Assembly: GCA_009746045.1 (NCBI GenBank)
Contig: RPFO01000692.1
Location: 425,004 to 489,003, forward strand
Length of the DNA: 64,000 bases
Source of the DNA: Mesostigma viride
Lineage: Eukaryota; Streptophyta; Mesostigmatophyceae; Mesostigmatales; Mesostigmataceae
Reading direction: 5' to 3'
Position numbers and translations under genes: made by a program. This document shows positions 52,771 to 63,200 of the stretch, piece by piece (within the stretch, counting starts at the first letter, position 1; each line of letters starts with the position of its first letter). The notes beneath the pieces are model-generated. The model saw only the letters and a program-made list of their open reading frames with translations. It did no database searches and was not told the DNA's origin.

Positions 52771-53817
52771 ATGCCGAAGGGGCGCAAAGCTACAGGAGGG
52801 CAGGCAGCGCGCGGGGAGGACGGGACGCCCACACCGCGGGCTGCTGCCGCCAGTCACGCGCCAGTCGCCTTCAGCGCCAAAAAGAAGCAGCTCGCCACTC
52901 TGCTCGCCAAGTGCATCAGCCCCGCAGAGGCGGTGGGGGCAGTCGAGCAGGTCTTCGGTGCCGAGGACTGGGTGACGGATGCCAGCTCGTGGAGCTCGAG
53001 CCAGCTGAAGTCTGTCGTGCAGTTGCTGGCCGATCACGTTGATGTTGGCGACGTGTTGGACGCACGTGACCCAAACGGAACGTTGGTGGCAAAACTGCTG
53101 GCCGTGGCAGATCTCGCGGCGGACGAGGAGGAGGATCAGGCGCTGCCACCAACGACACCTGCGCAGCGAAAAATGGCCAAGCCGAAAGGCGCGGCCAAGG
53201 TTTCGGCAGGTGGGGGGGCTGTCGGAAAGGAAATGAGGGCGAGGTTGGCGACATTCGTTGGGGCACCTCCGGAAACCGAAAATCAGGACGACGAGGAGGA
53301 CGAGGAGGGGGAGGTCGCAGCCGAGAAATTCATGCAAGGTTTGAAGGCAGCGCTGGGAGGAATGGAGGGGGCGGGAAGCCACTTCAAGGCCTCGAAAGGG
53401 GTGGCGCTGCCAAGCCGAGCCAAGAGCGTGAAATATCGGGTTTCGGAGCGGGTGCTGCCGGGGGTGTTGGAGGACGCCAGCGACAATGGGATGGGAATCC
53501 GGTCGTGGGTCATGACGGTAAAGCCTGGAAATTGGCGGAACATGGAGAACAGGAAAATTGTCATGAACATTGCATTGGCCATGGACACCCTTCTCAAGGA
53601 GCTGGGCTCAGCAGCCGGGGAGCTTGTGGGCATGGAGTACCTAATGAGGGTGGTGGCGGCCTTGCTGCAGGTGGAAGGGCAAGGAGGGGGGGGTGGAAGG
53701 TGGCCAGCCACCTCCTGCCATTGGGGGAGGAGGCTGCACTGTCAGCCACCCCGGCTGTCAAGGCAGCTCTCCAAACTGCCATCCTCTTGGACAAGCTCAG
53801 CAAGGCTCAACAAGTAG
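52771..53817 (+). CDS. gag: Gag-like protein of the DIRS-like element
   Basis: The ATG at 52771 opens a 348-codon frame: a basic, Ala-rich N terminus, a helical segment (KKQLATLLAKCISPAEAVGA), a very acidic stretch (DDEEDEEGEVAAEKF) and a helical C-terminal part (VMNIALAMDTLLKELGSAAG). No zinc knuckle is visible. The position before the polymerase and the overlap with it argue for Gag. At a run of eight G (53686-53693) the frame used here becomes Arg/Trp-rich and stops at 53817. The -1 frame continues as helical, Ala/Leu-rich sequence (LPLGEEAALSATPAVKAALQ, LDKLSKAQQVGK) to a stop at 53825, which looks more natural. Either an indel or -1 slippage on the G run is involved. Confidence 0.65.
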   Translation: MPKGRKATGGQAARGEDGTPTPRAAAASHAPVAFSAKKKQLATLLAKCISPAEAVGAVEQVFGAEDWVTDASSWSSSQLKSVVQLLADHVDVGDVLDARDPNGTLVAKLLAVADLAADEEEDQALPPTTPAQRKMAKPKGAAKVSAGGGAVGKEMRARLATFVGAPPETENQDDEEDEEGEVAAEKFMQGLKAALGGMEGAGSHFKASKGVALPSRAKSVKYRVSERVLPGVLEDASDNGMGIRSWVMTVKPGNWRNMENRKIVMNIALAMDTLLKELGSAAGELVGMEYLMRVVAALLQVEGQGGGGGRWPATSCHWGRRLHCQPPRLSRQLSKLPSSWTSSARLNK

Positions 53818-56800
53818 GGAAATAGAATCCCAGCGGGACCGCTCCCTTTTCCCGCTGCCATACCCACTTAGGCCAGCGTACACCGCGTGGGGCAGGGTGA
53901 GATCGGCACGCCGGCGACAGCGTGCCACGCGCCGCCACCGCGAGTACACACTGCAATGCAAGGTAGTGCGTTGGCTTAATTGGCTGTGGGGAGGGGGGCA
54001 AGACCCTCCTCCTAACCCTAGAGGGGCGTGCTCTAAGGGGAGGGAGGAGGCCCTTGCGAGGGTCAAGAGGCACTGCACCTGGCACAGTCGCCGCGTAGGG
54101 GGCGTTGCGACAGGCCAGGAGCAAGAAGGTGCTGATGCAATATATGGGAAGCAGAATAAGTATGAACAACTGCGCGCGGACGCGGTGAGTCTACCAAAGG
54201 CGGAGGTGGCGGGGAAGGCACGGCTGCTCGACCTGTTGGCTATGCGGCCGAGCTGGCGGGAGATATATGCCAGCGAAGAGAACTGCATCAAGCCAGCGGT
54301 CGTGGCGAGCGCAAAGTATTGGAATGTGCCCAAGCCCAGCCGGGGATGCTCCATGGCTGAATGGGGCAAGCTCATGAGCCGGGCAGCGGGCGTGGGCATG
54401 GTGGCGTTCCGGGAGAGGCGGCCCAAGTGGGTGGATGGCTGCTTTGGAGTGGCCAAGGGGGTGGGTGAGCTTCGGTTCATCGTCAACAGGAAGCTGGGCA
54501 ACCTGCTGTGGGTGGACCCCCCCAAGATCCTGCTACCCCACCTGGGCATCCTCGTGGAGGTCTACATCAAAGGCTGGTGCTACTGCGCCAAGAGCGACCT
54601 CGTGTCATACTACTATTCCATCGAGGTGCCCGAGTGGTGGTGGGACTACCAAGGGCTTCCTAGTGTGTGGTCGACTAGCGTAGGTCTGGCAGGGCCCAGG
54701 CGGAAGGTGTGGCCCGTGCTCAAGGTGCTGGCCATGGGACATTCCCATGCGGTGGCGCTGGGGGAGGCCATCCATGAGATGGTGCTCTACATGACCGGTG
54801 CCCTGGATCCGAGGCGCCAGGTCAACTACCTCTCAAGCGCAGGTGAGCTCACCTTGGTGCGCGACGAGTGTGGCCAGCCACTGCGCTTGGCCATCGAGTA
54901 CAAGGAGGAGCGCGCCGGGGAGCTTCAGATTGACCTGGAAAACCCCCCTGCCCCCATGCTGTCCATCACTATTGATGACTTGGTGGCCAGCAACGGGCGG
55001 ACCTGCGAGGCGGTGAACCAGCTCATCACGCGCGCTATTGAGGAAGGCTACCTCCCTAACAACCTTGTGCCGTCTAAGGAGAAGACTAAGATGGCGAGCC
55101 TGGAAGGGGACGAGCTAGAAGCCCTAGGGGTGGTGCACCGACGGAACGGCGTGCTGGAACCAACGGTCAAGCAGCTCAACCTTGTGATCGCCCACACGCA
55201 GGCTATACTCACTCGAGGCCGAGCTACGGCCGAGGGGCTGGCTGCCGTCTTGGGGCGGTGGTTGTGGCTGCAGATGTTAAGCCGCAGCTGCTTGTCCATT
55301 TGGCAGCAATGTTTCAAATTCATCAGCCTGCAAGGGTGGGGGCAGCGATCCTGGGTGCTGTGGGCCGGGGTGCGGGAGGAGTTAGAGTGTGCCCTGGCCT
55401 TGGCTCCCATGCTAAGGGTTGACCGAAGCGCACCTTTGGCCCGTGAGGTGGTTGCATCTGACGCGTCCACCTACGGGCAAGGTGTCGTGTACGCAACCAT
55501 GGAGCCGGGCGATGTGACGGAGCTGGCGAGGGCACGAGAGGTGCGGGGGTACCCGACTTTGCTCATACCAAGTGAGGTGGCCTACGCTGGCCCTAGGCCA
55601 CTGAGCGCGCGGGCGCAACAAGCAATCACTAGCCAGCAATGGCGGGTTGGGGTCCGGAGTCGTTGGCGGGATCCGGGGATGCACATCAACGAGAAGGAGG
55701 TGCGGGCTGCAGTGAAGGGCGTGGAGAGGAGTGCGCGCAGCTTGGCAAACCGAGGCAAGCGGGTGGTGAGGTTGGTGGACTCCACCGCGGCGTTGGGCTG
55801 CTTGGCTAAGGGGCGGTCCTCATCCCACAAGCTCAACAAGCAGTGCCGCCGCTTGTGCGCGCTGACCCTCGCCACGGGGAGTCGTTCCCAGTGGGTGTGG
55901 ACGCCGAGTGCACTTCAACCAGCCGATGGCGTTTCTCGCGGCCAATCCATGGCGACTTTCTTGGCAGGCTGGGTGCGCGACCTGACCGCGGAAGGCATCC
56001 ATCCTAACCCGGGGCCCCCTGCACCTGTTAGCTACCTTCCATTGCTAGAGGGGAAAGTAAAGCCGGCTACTTTGCTGGCCTACCGTCGTGGTCTTGATTC
56101 CCTCTTGACTTGGTGGGAGGCTGGTGGGCGGGCGGACGGGTCATCGTCACGAGCTGACACCCTTGAGGAGACATTTTGTGCGTATGTCGCCTGGGCTCAT
56201 TTTCGGGGGTACAGCCGCCAAGTGTGTGTCAATGCCTTGATGGGGTTGCAACTTTATTATCCCGGTATGGTGAAGCGGTGGGACTTGGCCCGTGGCGTCC
56301 TCGCTGGGTGGAAAACACTTGTGCCCCCCCGTGCCCCTCCTCCCATTCCATGGGAGGCGGCGTTTGCACTTGCCAGCACGATGGTCATGCAAGGTCAGCG
56401 CCTTGCGGGCCTGCTGGTTGTCATCGTGTTCCGCCATTACCTGCGAATCTCGGAGGCGCTGAACCTCCGTGTTGGCCATGTGCGCCTCCAGCCTGACGTT
56501 CGGCTTGGGCCGGCTCAACGGGGCGCCCTACTGCTGAGGTCTACCAAGACCTCTAAGGGCAAGACTCAGTCAGTGGTGGTAGAAGACGTGATGTCTGAAA
56601 CCATCCTCCGTCACTGCATCGCGGGTAAGCATGCTTGGGAGGCCGTGTTCCCTTTCACCTACCCGCAATTCCGGCGCATTTGGCAGGCTGCGAGTCAGGC
56701 CTTGGGGGTCGCCCAGATTTTCACCATTCACGGGCTGCGGCATGGAGGTGCCACTCACGATTTCCTCGCGGGTCGCAGCATGGGGGACATCCAGGGCCGG

Positions 56801-56938
56801 GGGCGCTGGCTTAGCAGCTCCACGGTTGCCCATTATGTGGGCTTGCACCGCAGTTTGGAGGTGCAGCACTGCAGCTGCCTGAGGTTATTCTTCGGGCCAT
56901 GGCCGCCTGCCCCCCTCGGGCCTGGCGGGCTATTTTGA
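53693..56938 (+). CDS. pol: DIRS-like polyprotein: reverse transcriptase, RNase H, tyrosine recombinase
   Basis: An open frame of 1,081 codons overlapping the end of gag; the annotated first codon is GTG, so expression by frameshift or reinitiation is likely. The reverse transcriptase has VGELRFIVNRKLGNLLWVDP, KSDLVSYYYSIEVPE and an IDD catalytic box (SITIDDLVAS, about residue 427). RNase H has VASDASTYGQG (about 585), an INEKEVRAAV glutamate, LVDSTAALGCL and PADGVSRG. A DLTAEGIHPNPGP motif follows at 763-775. The tyrosine recombinase has R918 in LRISEALNL, H1013 and R1016 in HGLRHGG, H1047 and nucleophile Y1048 in AHYVG. All catalytic positions appear present, so the element may be recently active. 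DIRS-type elements often also encode a methyltransferase; I see none. Confidence 0.9.
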   Translation: MEGGQPPPAIGGGGCTVSHPGCQGSSPNCHPLGQAQQGSTSREIESQRDRSLFPLPYPLRPAYTAWGRVRSARRRQRATRRHREYTLQCKVVRWLNWLWGGGQDPPPNPRGACSKGREEALARVKRHCTWHSRRVGGVATGQEQEGADAIYGKQNKYEQLRADAVSLPKAEVAGKARLLDLLAMRPSWREIYASEENCIKPAVVASAKYWNVPKPSRGCSMAEWGKLMSRAAGVGMVAFRERRPKWVDGCFGVAKGVGELRFIVNRKLGNLLWVDPPKILLPHLGILVEVYIKGWCYCAKSDLVSYYYSIEVPEWWWDYQGLPSVWSTSVGLAGPRRKVWPVLKVLAMGHSHAVALGEAIHEMVLYMTGALDPRRQVNYLSSAGELTLVRDECGQPLRLAIEYKEERAGELQIDLENPPAPMLSITIDDLVASNGRTCEAVNQLITRAIEEGYLPNNLVPSKEKTKMASLEGDELEALGVVHRRNGVLEPTVKQLNLVIAHTQAILTRGRATAEGLAAVLGRWLWLQMLSRSCLSIWQQCFKFISLQGWGQRSWVLWAGVREELECALALAPMLRVDRSAPLAREVVASDASTYGQGVVYATMEPGDVTELARAREVRGYPTLLIPSEVAYAGPRPLSARAQQAITSQQWRVGVRSRWRDPGMHINEKEVRAAVKGVERSARSLANRGKRVVRLVDSTAALGCLAKGRSSSHKLNKQCRRLCALTLATGSRSQWVWTPSALQPADGVSRGQSMATFLAGWVRDLTAEGIHPNPGPPAPVSYLPLLEGKVKPATLLAYRRGLDSLLTWWEAGGRADGSSSRADTLEETFCAYVAWAHFRGYSRQVCVNALMGLQLYYPGMVKRWDLARGVLAGWKTLVPPRAPPPIPWEAAFALASTMVMQGQRLAGLLVVIVFRHYLRISEALNLRVGHVRLQPDVRLGPAQRGALLLRSTKTSKGKTQSVVVEDVMSETILRHCIAGKHAWEAVFPFTYPQFRRIWQAASQALGVAQIFTIHGLRHGGATHDFLAGRSMGDIQGRGRWLSSSTVAHYVGLHRSLEVQHCSCLRLFFGPWPPAPLGPGGLF

Positions 56939-57240
56939 AATTGCCCTCCACCTAATTTGGTTGTTCATTTCTCTGTCATTATGCTAGGTTCTTTGCCCCT
57001 GGCATGGATCGCCAGGGAGGGATATAAGGGTAAGGCTAGCCTTTGCCAAGCAATAAGTGTGTAACGAACCCATCCGGGTCGTGCGAAAGATCCTATTGTT
57101 AAGGTAGGTTGTCACCGGCTTCTTGGCTAACCACGACCACTCTTTGGGAGTGGGATTAACGGAACAGGCGTGGCTTTAGGCCTGTTACGGCTCGCGGTGA
57201 TTAATATTGCATTAATCTACACAATCCACATTTAGGATGG

Positions 57241-57735
57241 AGCTACCAAATGCAGTTGGAATTTATGCCCCAGGTTCAGACAGGTGATAACACACACTTT
57301 ATTCCGAACCAAGAGGACGAGACTCTCGTCCTCGGACCAATTTCACCTAGGTCTGCCACCAAGCTGGCAAGAGGCGCCGACATGGCGCCGACCTTCCAGA
57401 GAACTCCGAAACATGCAGTCCACACAAGATCCTCGGGTCGACATCGACCCTCACCTACAGAATCCACGCATGAATACAAGATCTTAACCGGCTGTAAAGT
57501 ACGCAGCGCGGCGCGACTGCGCCGGCCCCTAGAAGATCTCATACATCAACCTAGGCCCAAAATAACTAGTCCGAATCACACAAACTATCATAGTTCCATA
57601 CAAAAGTCCTGACCAAGGGACAATTCCCAAATTACGTCCCGAAATGAGTCCCAAAGTCCTACGGACTATGACAACAAGCCAAAATACATCATTTATTCCA
57701 TTGTTGCGCCCGTTCCAAGGGTCGGGCACGCAACA
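57241..57735 (-). repeat. 3' LTR of the Ty3/gypsy element (inner end precise, outer end estimated)
   Basis: On the minus strand the LTR begins TGTTGCGTGCCCGACC at 57735, directly after a polypurine tract. AATAAA signals on the minus strand occur at about 57688 and 57298-57303. The outer end cannot be fixed because the other LTR lies outside the window; 57241 is an estimate. Confidence 0.6.
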
Positions 57736-57750
57736 CTCCTCCCCCTCCCC
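57736..57750 (-). promoter_or_regulatory. Polypurine tract
   Basis: The minus strand reads GGGGAGGGGGAGGAG immediately before the TG of the LTR. This is the expected plus-strand DNA primer of LTR retrotransposons and fixes the LTR boundary. Confidence 0.8.
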
Positions 57751-58043
57751 AGGGGACGGTAGTCTCTACCGTCATAGAGGTGAAGAAGCACGGGAAATTG
57801 AAAACACACACAACACTTAATGCTGAGTAGCCGAGCGGTCGATGATCCTCGCGACCGCAGGTTGACCATAGGGGTACTATGTCCCAACCCTTGTTCTCCA
57901 ACGGGCCAGTAAAACCAATTCCCCCAAAACTCGCCACGCAAGGACAAGTCTTGACGTAGTCAATGTCTCTACCGGCAGAGACAGTTAAAAAGAAAAGAAA
58001 GAAAAAGAGAAAACGAACGGGGCCCACAGGTCCACTCCGGGAG

Positions 58044-60248
58044 TCAGCGACGGCGCAAGGCGGCGGCGTAAGCCGCCTCTCCCCGGGAGGTTGCCCGATC
58101 CTCATGGCAACCCGGGTACGCGATGAGCTCCTCCTCAAATGCCCATTGCTGAGGAGGCCCCGGATCCCGTCGCCCGATGAGGGACAGACGATCCCAGGAG
58201 CCATCAGGCCACATGGCCAGGAACGCGGCCATGTACGCGGGCACCGTGAAGATGAGGGAGGCCACCCTCTTATCCACAGCGCCACAGTGATGCACCCGCA
58301 TGTACTCCTCGCCCATCGCCAGCATCACCGCCGGAACCAGCATCCAATCGACTTGGGGGAGGGGCGGATGGGAGAGCATCCAATCATCTGCCACCCCGGC
58401 CAGGAACCGAGACGCGTTTGGCGCCAGCTTGGGTGGGATGACCTGGCGTTTCGCCCCGGCGACGTAATAGTCATAAGTCCGAACCTCCGGGCAATACATC
58501 GTCACGCCGTTGGAAATGACCGGCCAGAGCCCCCCTGAAGCAACTTGTCGCGGCCGAAGGAACGGGAGTTGTGGGTGCAGCCGGATTTTAAGTTGTTCCT
58601 GGTAGGTGCCGCGATCCTTGAAACCCCAGGGACCAGGTGGAAACTCCAGCACAAAGCCCTCGTATTCCTGGGGAGGACGCGGCCGGGGAGTCACCACACC
58701 GGCCAGGTTCCAGTCGAAGATCACCACCTCCGTGCGGGGCTGTTGCCCTCCATAGGACACCACCCGCCCCACCCTCGGCTGGATCTCACCTCCCTGCACC
58801 CACTGTCCTTCCGGCGCCATCGGTCGCTCGGGCCCTGGGACCCGGTCGCGCTCTACGGAGCGAACCATCTCTGAGGTCTGGCCGCGTACAGGTAGGGGGG
58901 TGACCGTTGGGGCCATCCCCTGTGGTGCAGGACAGGCGGCCTCTGGAGCCGCCACGCGATCGACGGGGCGGGCAGCCTCTCGGGCCGGCCCGTGCACTGC
59001 TGCGAGGACCCGACGGAAAGACCTCTCCGACGCGTGCATGTCAGGGCGGACATTGGAGGCACGGGGACGCTCCCGATCGCGACCTCGGTCATGGGGTCGC
59101 CCACTGGGTCCCGCCTGGTCACTGCCGCTGCCGCTGAATCGCACACCCTGTTCCGCATGTCGCCGAGTGTGGGCGATCTCCTCCCGCGCGGTGCGACCCG
59201 GCGGGGGACCTGGGTGGCGGTTCTCAAAACCCGGGGGGCGCCTGGCGCCCTCTCCATCACGAGTGTCAGACCTAGCGGCCGGCGGTAACATGTTGGGCAG
59301 GTCGTCGTCATCCCACTCGTCGTGATCCTCCTCCCCACCGTTGGCGTCTTCTTCATCCATTTGCAGGACGCGGTCGAATGCCTGCCGCAGGGAGTATTGG
59401 CCGTTAGCGGTGCAGAGTGCACCGCGCAGCGCCCCGTCTAGGGGCAATTCGTGATATTTGCGTCGGAGGCGCTCTCGCAGCCCCGGCGCAACCAACAGGA
59501 GGAACACTCGTGGGTAGGCCATGAGTGCGGTCAGCGTGGTCATGCAAGCATCGCACTTACACCCGGGTTGGTGAGTCTCCCAGGCCGTGCCGACCACCAC
59601 CTGCCCCTGGCGTTCCCGCCTAGTCTCCACCTTGAAACCACAGTGGAGCTCCATCATCTCGCGGAAGGCCTCCTGCCTGTCGTTGGGCCACCCGAGCGCT
59701 GAGGCCGCGAGGTTATTCGAGGGAAACTTCCCATATCGCTGCCTCGCCCGATCGAGGGTCACGTCCTCCATGCCGTAATCCCTCAGGAAGATCCTCGGGT
59801 TGAAGGTGTCCTTGTTGAGCTCCTCGGCGTTCCGGGCCTGGCGCGCTAATTCCTCCATGTCCATTGTTACCCTCGCCTCTCCTTCTTCCAGGCGTAGCCG
59901 TTTGCCACGGCCGGAATCCCGAGAAGTTCCGTCGTCCTGTGCTGCCAGCCGCCGTGCCGCGAACGCCTTTGGGGCGCCGTCCTCAGGGGACGCTGGAGGG
60001 GTGTGGTGCACCACCGGTCTGTCCGCCTTTGGGGCGGCTTCCGGGGACTCGGGGAGCGTCAGGTGTACCAAAGGACTGTCGCTGCTGCAGGAGCTGGGAC
60101 TGGCCTCCTTTGGGGAGCCCGTCTGCACAGGAGAATACCACACACATTGACACACGTGAGTTCTTGTGCCATACCGACTAGTGTATTCTGTACCTGTGGT
60201 ATGTACGGTGTACCGGTGGTATGTACATACCTCTGTGTGTATGTACAT
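58044..60248 (-). CDS. Extra ORF downstream of pol in the Ty3/gypsy element
   Basis: A 734-codon frame on the same strand as pol, with its ATG four bases past the pol stop, and ending about 300 bases before the LTR. The first 45 residues are encoded by short GTATGTACATAC-type repeats and are probably not native; the pyrimidine-AG at about 60127 (CTCCTGTGCAG) could be a splice acceptor that gives the true start. Visible: Ser/Pro-rich N part, basic GKRLRL, helical ARQARNAEELNKDTFNPRIF and DRQEAFREMMELHCGFKVET, a CKCDACMTTL cysteine cluster, an acidic DEEDANGGEEDHDEWDDDD run, an Arg-rich linker, and a C-terminal globular part (PRVGRVVSYGGQQPRTEVVI, YYVAGAKRQVIPPKLAPNAS). No signal peptide or clear membrane anchor, so I do not call it an envelope. 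Function unknown; a displaced Gag is one possibility. Confidence 0.7.
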   Translation of the reverse strand: MYIHTEVCTYHRYTVHTTGTEYTSRYGTRTHVCQCVWYSPVQTGSPKEASPSSCSSDSPLVHLTLPESPEAAPKADRPVVHHTPPASPEDGAPKAFAARRLAAQDDGTSRDSGRGKRLRLEEGEARVTMDMEELARQARNAEELNKDTFNPRIFLRDYGMEDVTLDRARQRYGKFPSNNLAASALGWPNDRQEAFREMMELHCGFKVETRRERQGQVVVGTAWETHQPGCKCDACMTTLTALMAYPRVFLLLVAPGLRERLRRKYHELPLDGALRGALCTANGQYSLRQAFDRVLQMDEEDANGGEEDHDEWDDDDLPNMLPPAARSDTRDGEGARRPPGFENRHPGPPPGRTAREEIAHTRRHAEQGVRFSGSGSDQAGPSGRPHDRGRDRERPRASNVRPDMHASERSFRRVLAAVHGPAREAARPVDRVAAPEAACPAPQGMAPTVTPLPVRGQTSEMVRSVERDRVPGPERPMAPEGQWVQGGEIQPRVGRVVSYGGQQPRTEVVIFDWNLAGVVTPRPRPPQEYEGFVLEFPPGPWGFKDRGTYQEQLKIRLHPQLPFLRPRQVASGGLWPVISNGVTMYCPEVRTYDYYVAGAKRQVIPPKLAPNASRFLAGVADDWMLSHPPLPQVDWMLVPAVMLAMGEEYMRVHHCGAVDKRVASLIFTVPAYMAAFLAMWPDGSWDRLSLIGRRDPGPPQQWAFEEELIAYPGCHEDRATSRGEAAYAAALRRR

Positions 60249-60252
60249 ACCT

Positions 60253-63200
60253 CTAGTGTAACCTGTGGACCTTCTTGTACGCGTCTAGCAACCGCTTGCA
60301 GCCAGAGAGCTCCTTCTCCGTCCTCCAAGAGTCCTCTGCCCCATGTCTAGAAAACTTCCACCGGATCCGATATTGGCGTTGTCGACCACGCCCGGAATCC
60401 CGGTGGGCGACAATCTCCTCGACCTCATCCTCCTGTTCCCCTGTCTCCGGGTCGTACTCCACAGGAGCCGGGGGATTGAGTCTACCCTGGATCGAGTTCT
60501 GGTGGTACAGCTTGAGCTGGTCGCGGTGGAAGGTTGTCGCGGTGCCCCATGAGATGGGCACGTCCACCTTGAACATGACATCATCCCATTTCTCCAGCAC
60601 CTGGTGAGGTCCCAGGTACATGGGCCGGAGCTTCGTTTTGAGCTCCCCTTCCACCTTCTGGGAGAATCGACCAAGCTGGGGTCCCTCTACCAGAACCCAG
60701 TCCCCGACCTCGATGTCCGGTGCTCTAGAGTCCCGCTTGCCTTCCACGCGAGCCATGTTGCGCTCAGCGGCGGCCCGGTACCCTTTAACCGCACTGTTGT
60801 GGGCCTGGCGCATCTTCTCCAGCAGGCTGCTCACACCCGCCTGAGTAGTGCGCAGCACCTCCGGTTCCGCCAGCGCCGGACTTGTCAGTAAGTCGGTCGG
60901 CGTCAGCGGGTGCCGTCCTGTGTTGAGAAAGAACGGGGTGAGGCCATGGGCGGCCTGTGGTGCGTTGTTCAGGGAGAACTCCACGAAGCATAGCAACTCC
61001 TCCCAGTTGCTGCCCACCTCGTCGGTGTAATGGCGCATGGTTTCCTGAACCGTGCGGTTGAGCCGCTCCACCAGATGGGAGGACGAGCTGTGATAAGCCG
61101 TGCCTAGCGACACCTTGGTTCCCAGGCAGTCGAAGAACTCCTGCCAGAACCGGGCTGTGAAGAGCGTGTCTCGGTCCGAGATGAACTGGCGGCTGAGTCC
61201 GTGGAACCGGAAGACGTGGTTGAGGTACAGTTTGGCACACCCCTCGGCTGTCAGGTCAGCCGGACAGGGGGCCAGGTGGCACATGCGCGTGAGTCGGTCC
61301 ACGAACACCAAGATCTTGCTGTTGCCATTCTTGGTCTTCTTAAAGGGGCCGACGAAATCCATCTGGATAGAGTCCCAGGGACCCAGGGGATCAGGTAGTG
61401 TCTTTGGAACAGCCTGAGTACCCGTGTTCTGGGACTTGGCTACCTGGCACGACGGGCATTCGCGTATATAGGCCTTGATGTAGTCCTTCATGCCAGGCCA
61501 GTAGAAATGGCGGCGCGCCCGTGGTAGCAGCCGATGAATGCCCTGGTGACCGCCGACAAGAGAATCGTGGAGCTCGTGGAGCAAAGCTGCTCGACAGAGC
61601 TCGGGTATGTAGAGGCGCCACGTGTCAGGGCGCACCATGACGTATAGGCGTCCCTCTTGGAACTTGCACGGGAGCCTGCCCATCATCTTGGGGTGTGACT
61701 TGATCACCTCCAAGGCGGCCGGCTCGGTAACCGTGAAGCGGCTGATCAGCGTCTCCAGGGGGGATGTGACCGTGTACGCATCGGCCTCGTCCTCCTCCTC
61801 TGGTTGGTCAAGCGCCGAGTGTAGGTACTCAGACACGACCACCGGAGATCCAAGGGGTTCCAGATGAAAAATGGCCTGAGCCACAGCACCAAGGGGAACC
61901 CGCGTGTGGGATCCCTGAGCCACAGCACCGAGGGGAACCCGCGTGTGGGATCCCTCCCCTTCCCCGGGGGACCGCGCGTCCACGCGCTGGTCGTCGTCGC
62001 CATCGGGGGGCGACAAGGCATCCGGAGTGGTATGACTCATGTGGAACAGGTAGCGCGCCCGCGGCGACCGTGGGGGGTCATCGTAGAGCGGGGCGCCAGG
62101 CGCCTCCTCGCAGGTGGTATGGAGCACCCCCATGTCCTCATAGAACCAGTAGTCAGCACGACGGGAGAGGGCGTCGGGCACAACATTGTCCGCACCCTTC
62201 ACGTACTGGATCTTAAAAGGGGCGAATTGGGAAAGGTACTCCATCCATCTGGCCTGACGGGGCGTCAGATTTGGCTGCGTCAGGAGGTGAGTCAGGGGCC
62301 TATGGTCCGTGTGAATAATCAAACGGGCGGGGTCGAGGTCTCCTGTCTCGCTGACCGCAACATCAAACTGCGCGCCCAACAGGTGGTGGCGCCATGTGTG
62401 GCAACAGTAGACCACAGCCAACAGCTCCTGCTGGTGGACCGGATAGTTCCGCTCGGCGGGGATCATTGTGCGGGAGATGTACTCAACCGGTTGCAAGCCC
62501 TTGCCTTGGTCCTGCAGGAGGACCCCGCCGATAGCCACCTTGCTGGCATCCGTCGCGACCACAAAAGGAAGGGACGGGTCTGGGAGCACGAGCACTGGGG
62601 CCGCAGTCAAACTGGCCTTGAGGGCCTCAAAGGCCTGCTGGCACTGTGCCGACCAGACGAAGGACACGCCCTTCTTGAGGAGAGCGTTGATGGGCGACGC
62701 GATCGTGGCAAACCTGGGGATGAAGCGTCGATAGTATGACGCAATGCCCAGGAAGCTACGCACGCCCTTCACGTCGGTCGGAGCTGGCCACTGTTGGACA
62801 GAGGCGATCTTCTCGGGGTCCGTGGCCACGCCTGCTGCAGAAAGCGTGTGGCCCAGGAACGGGACGCTGCGCCCCGCGCGAACCTTAGCCCTGCGGGCCG
62901 AGAGATGCTCGTCTTCCATGATGCGCAGGACCGTATCGACGTCCTCCAGGTGCTCCTCGAAGGTCTTGGAGTACACCAGGATGTCATCTAGATAGGCCAG
63001 CGCGCAAGTGCGTTTCCAGGACCAGGGCGGCTTGTCCCCCTTGCGAGGGTCGCGCAGGTCACTGGACACCTGTGGCAGGTGTGCGGTCCCCATGACGGGC
63101 CGCAAGATGTCGTTCATGAGCATCTGGAAGCTGGCTGGTGAGTTGCAGAGCCCCATCGCCGCCACGCGGAACTGGTAGTGTCCGTATGGCGTATTGAAGG

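Larger units (their letters stand above)
52251..57240 (+). mobile_element. DIRS-like (tyrosine recombinase) retrotransposon, approximate limits
   Basis: The unit consists of a leader with three small palindromes (AGGCC..GGCCT, TGATCCGGATCA, TGGCCAAAGCTTTGGCCA at 52330-52400), a Gag-like ORF, an overlapping RT-RNase H-tyrosine recombinase ORF, and a 3' region of about 300 bp with small hairpins. DIRS-type elements integrate by recombinase rather than by integrase and so leave no target duplication. I could not identify the expected inverted or split direct terminal repeats, so both boundaries are estimates set by neighbouring elements. Confidence 0.7.

Noticed and set aside
58044-60248. Envelope protein of a retrovirus-like element
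   Set aside because: The position after pol would fit, but there is no signal peptide, fusion-peptide-like region or clear transmembrane anchor.
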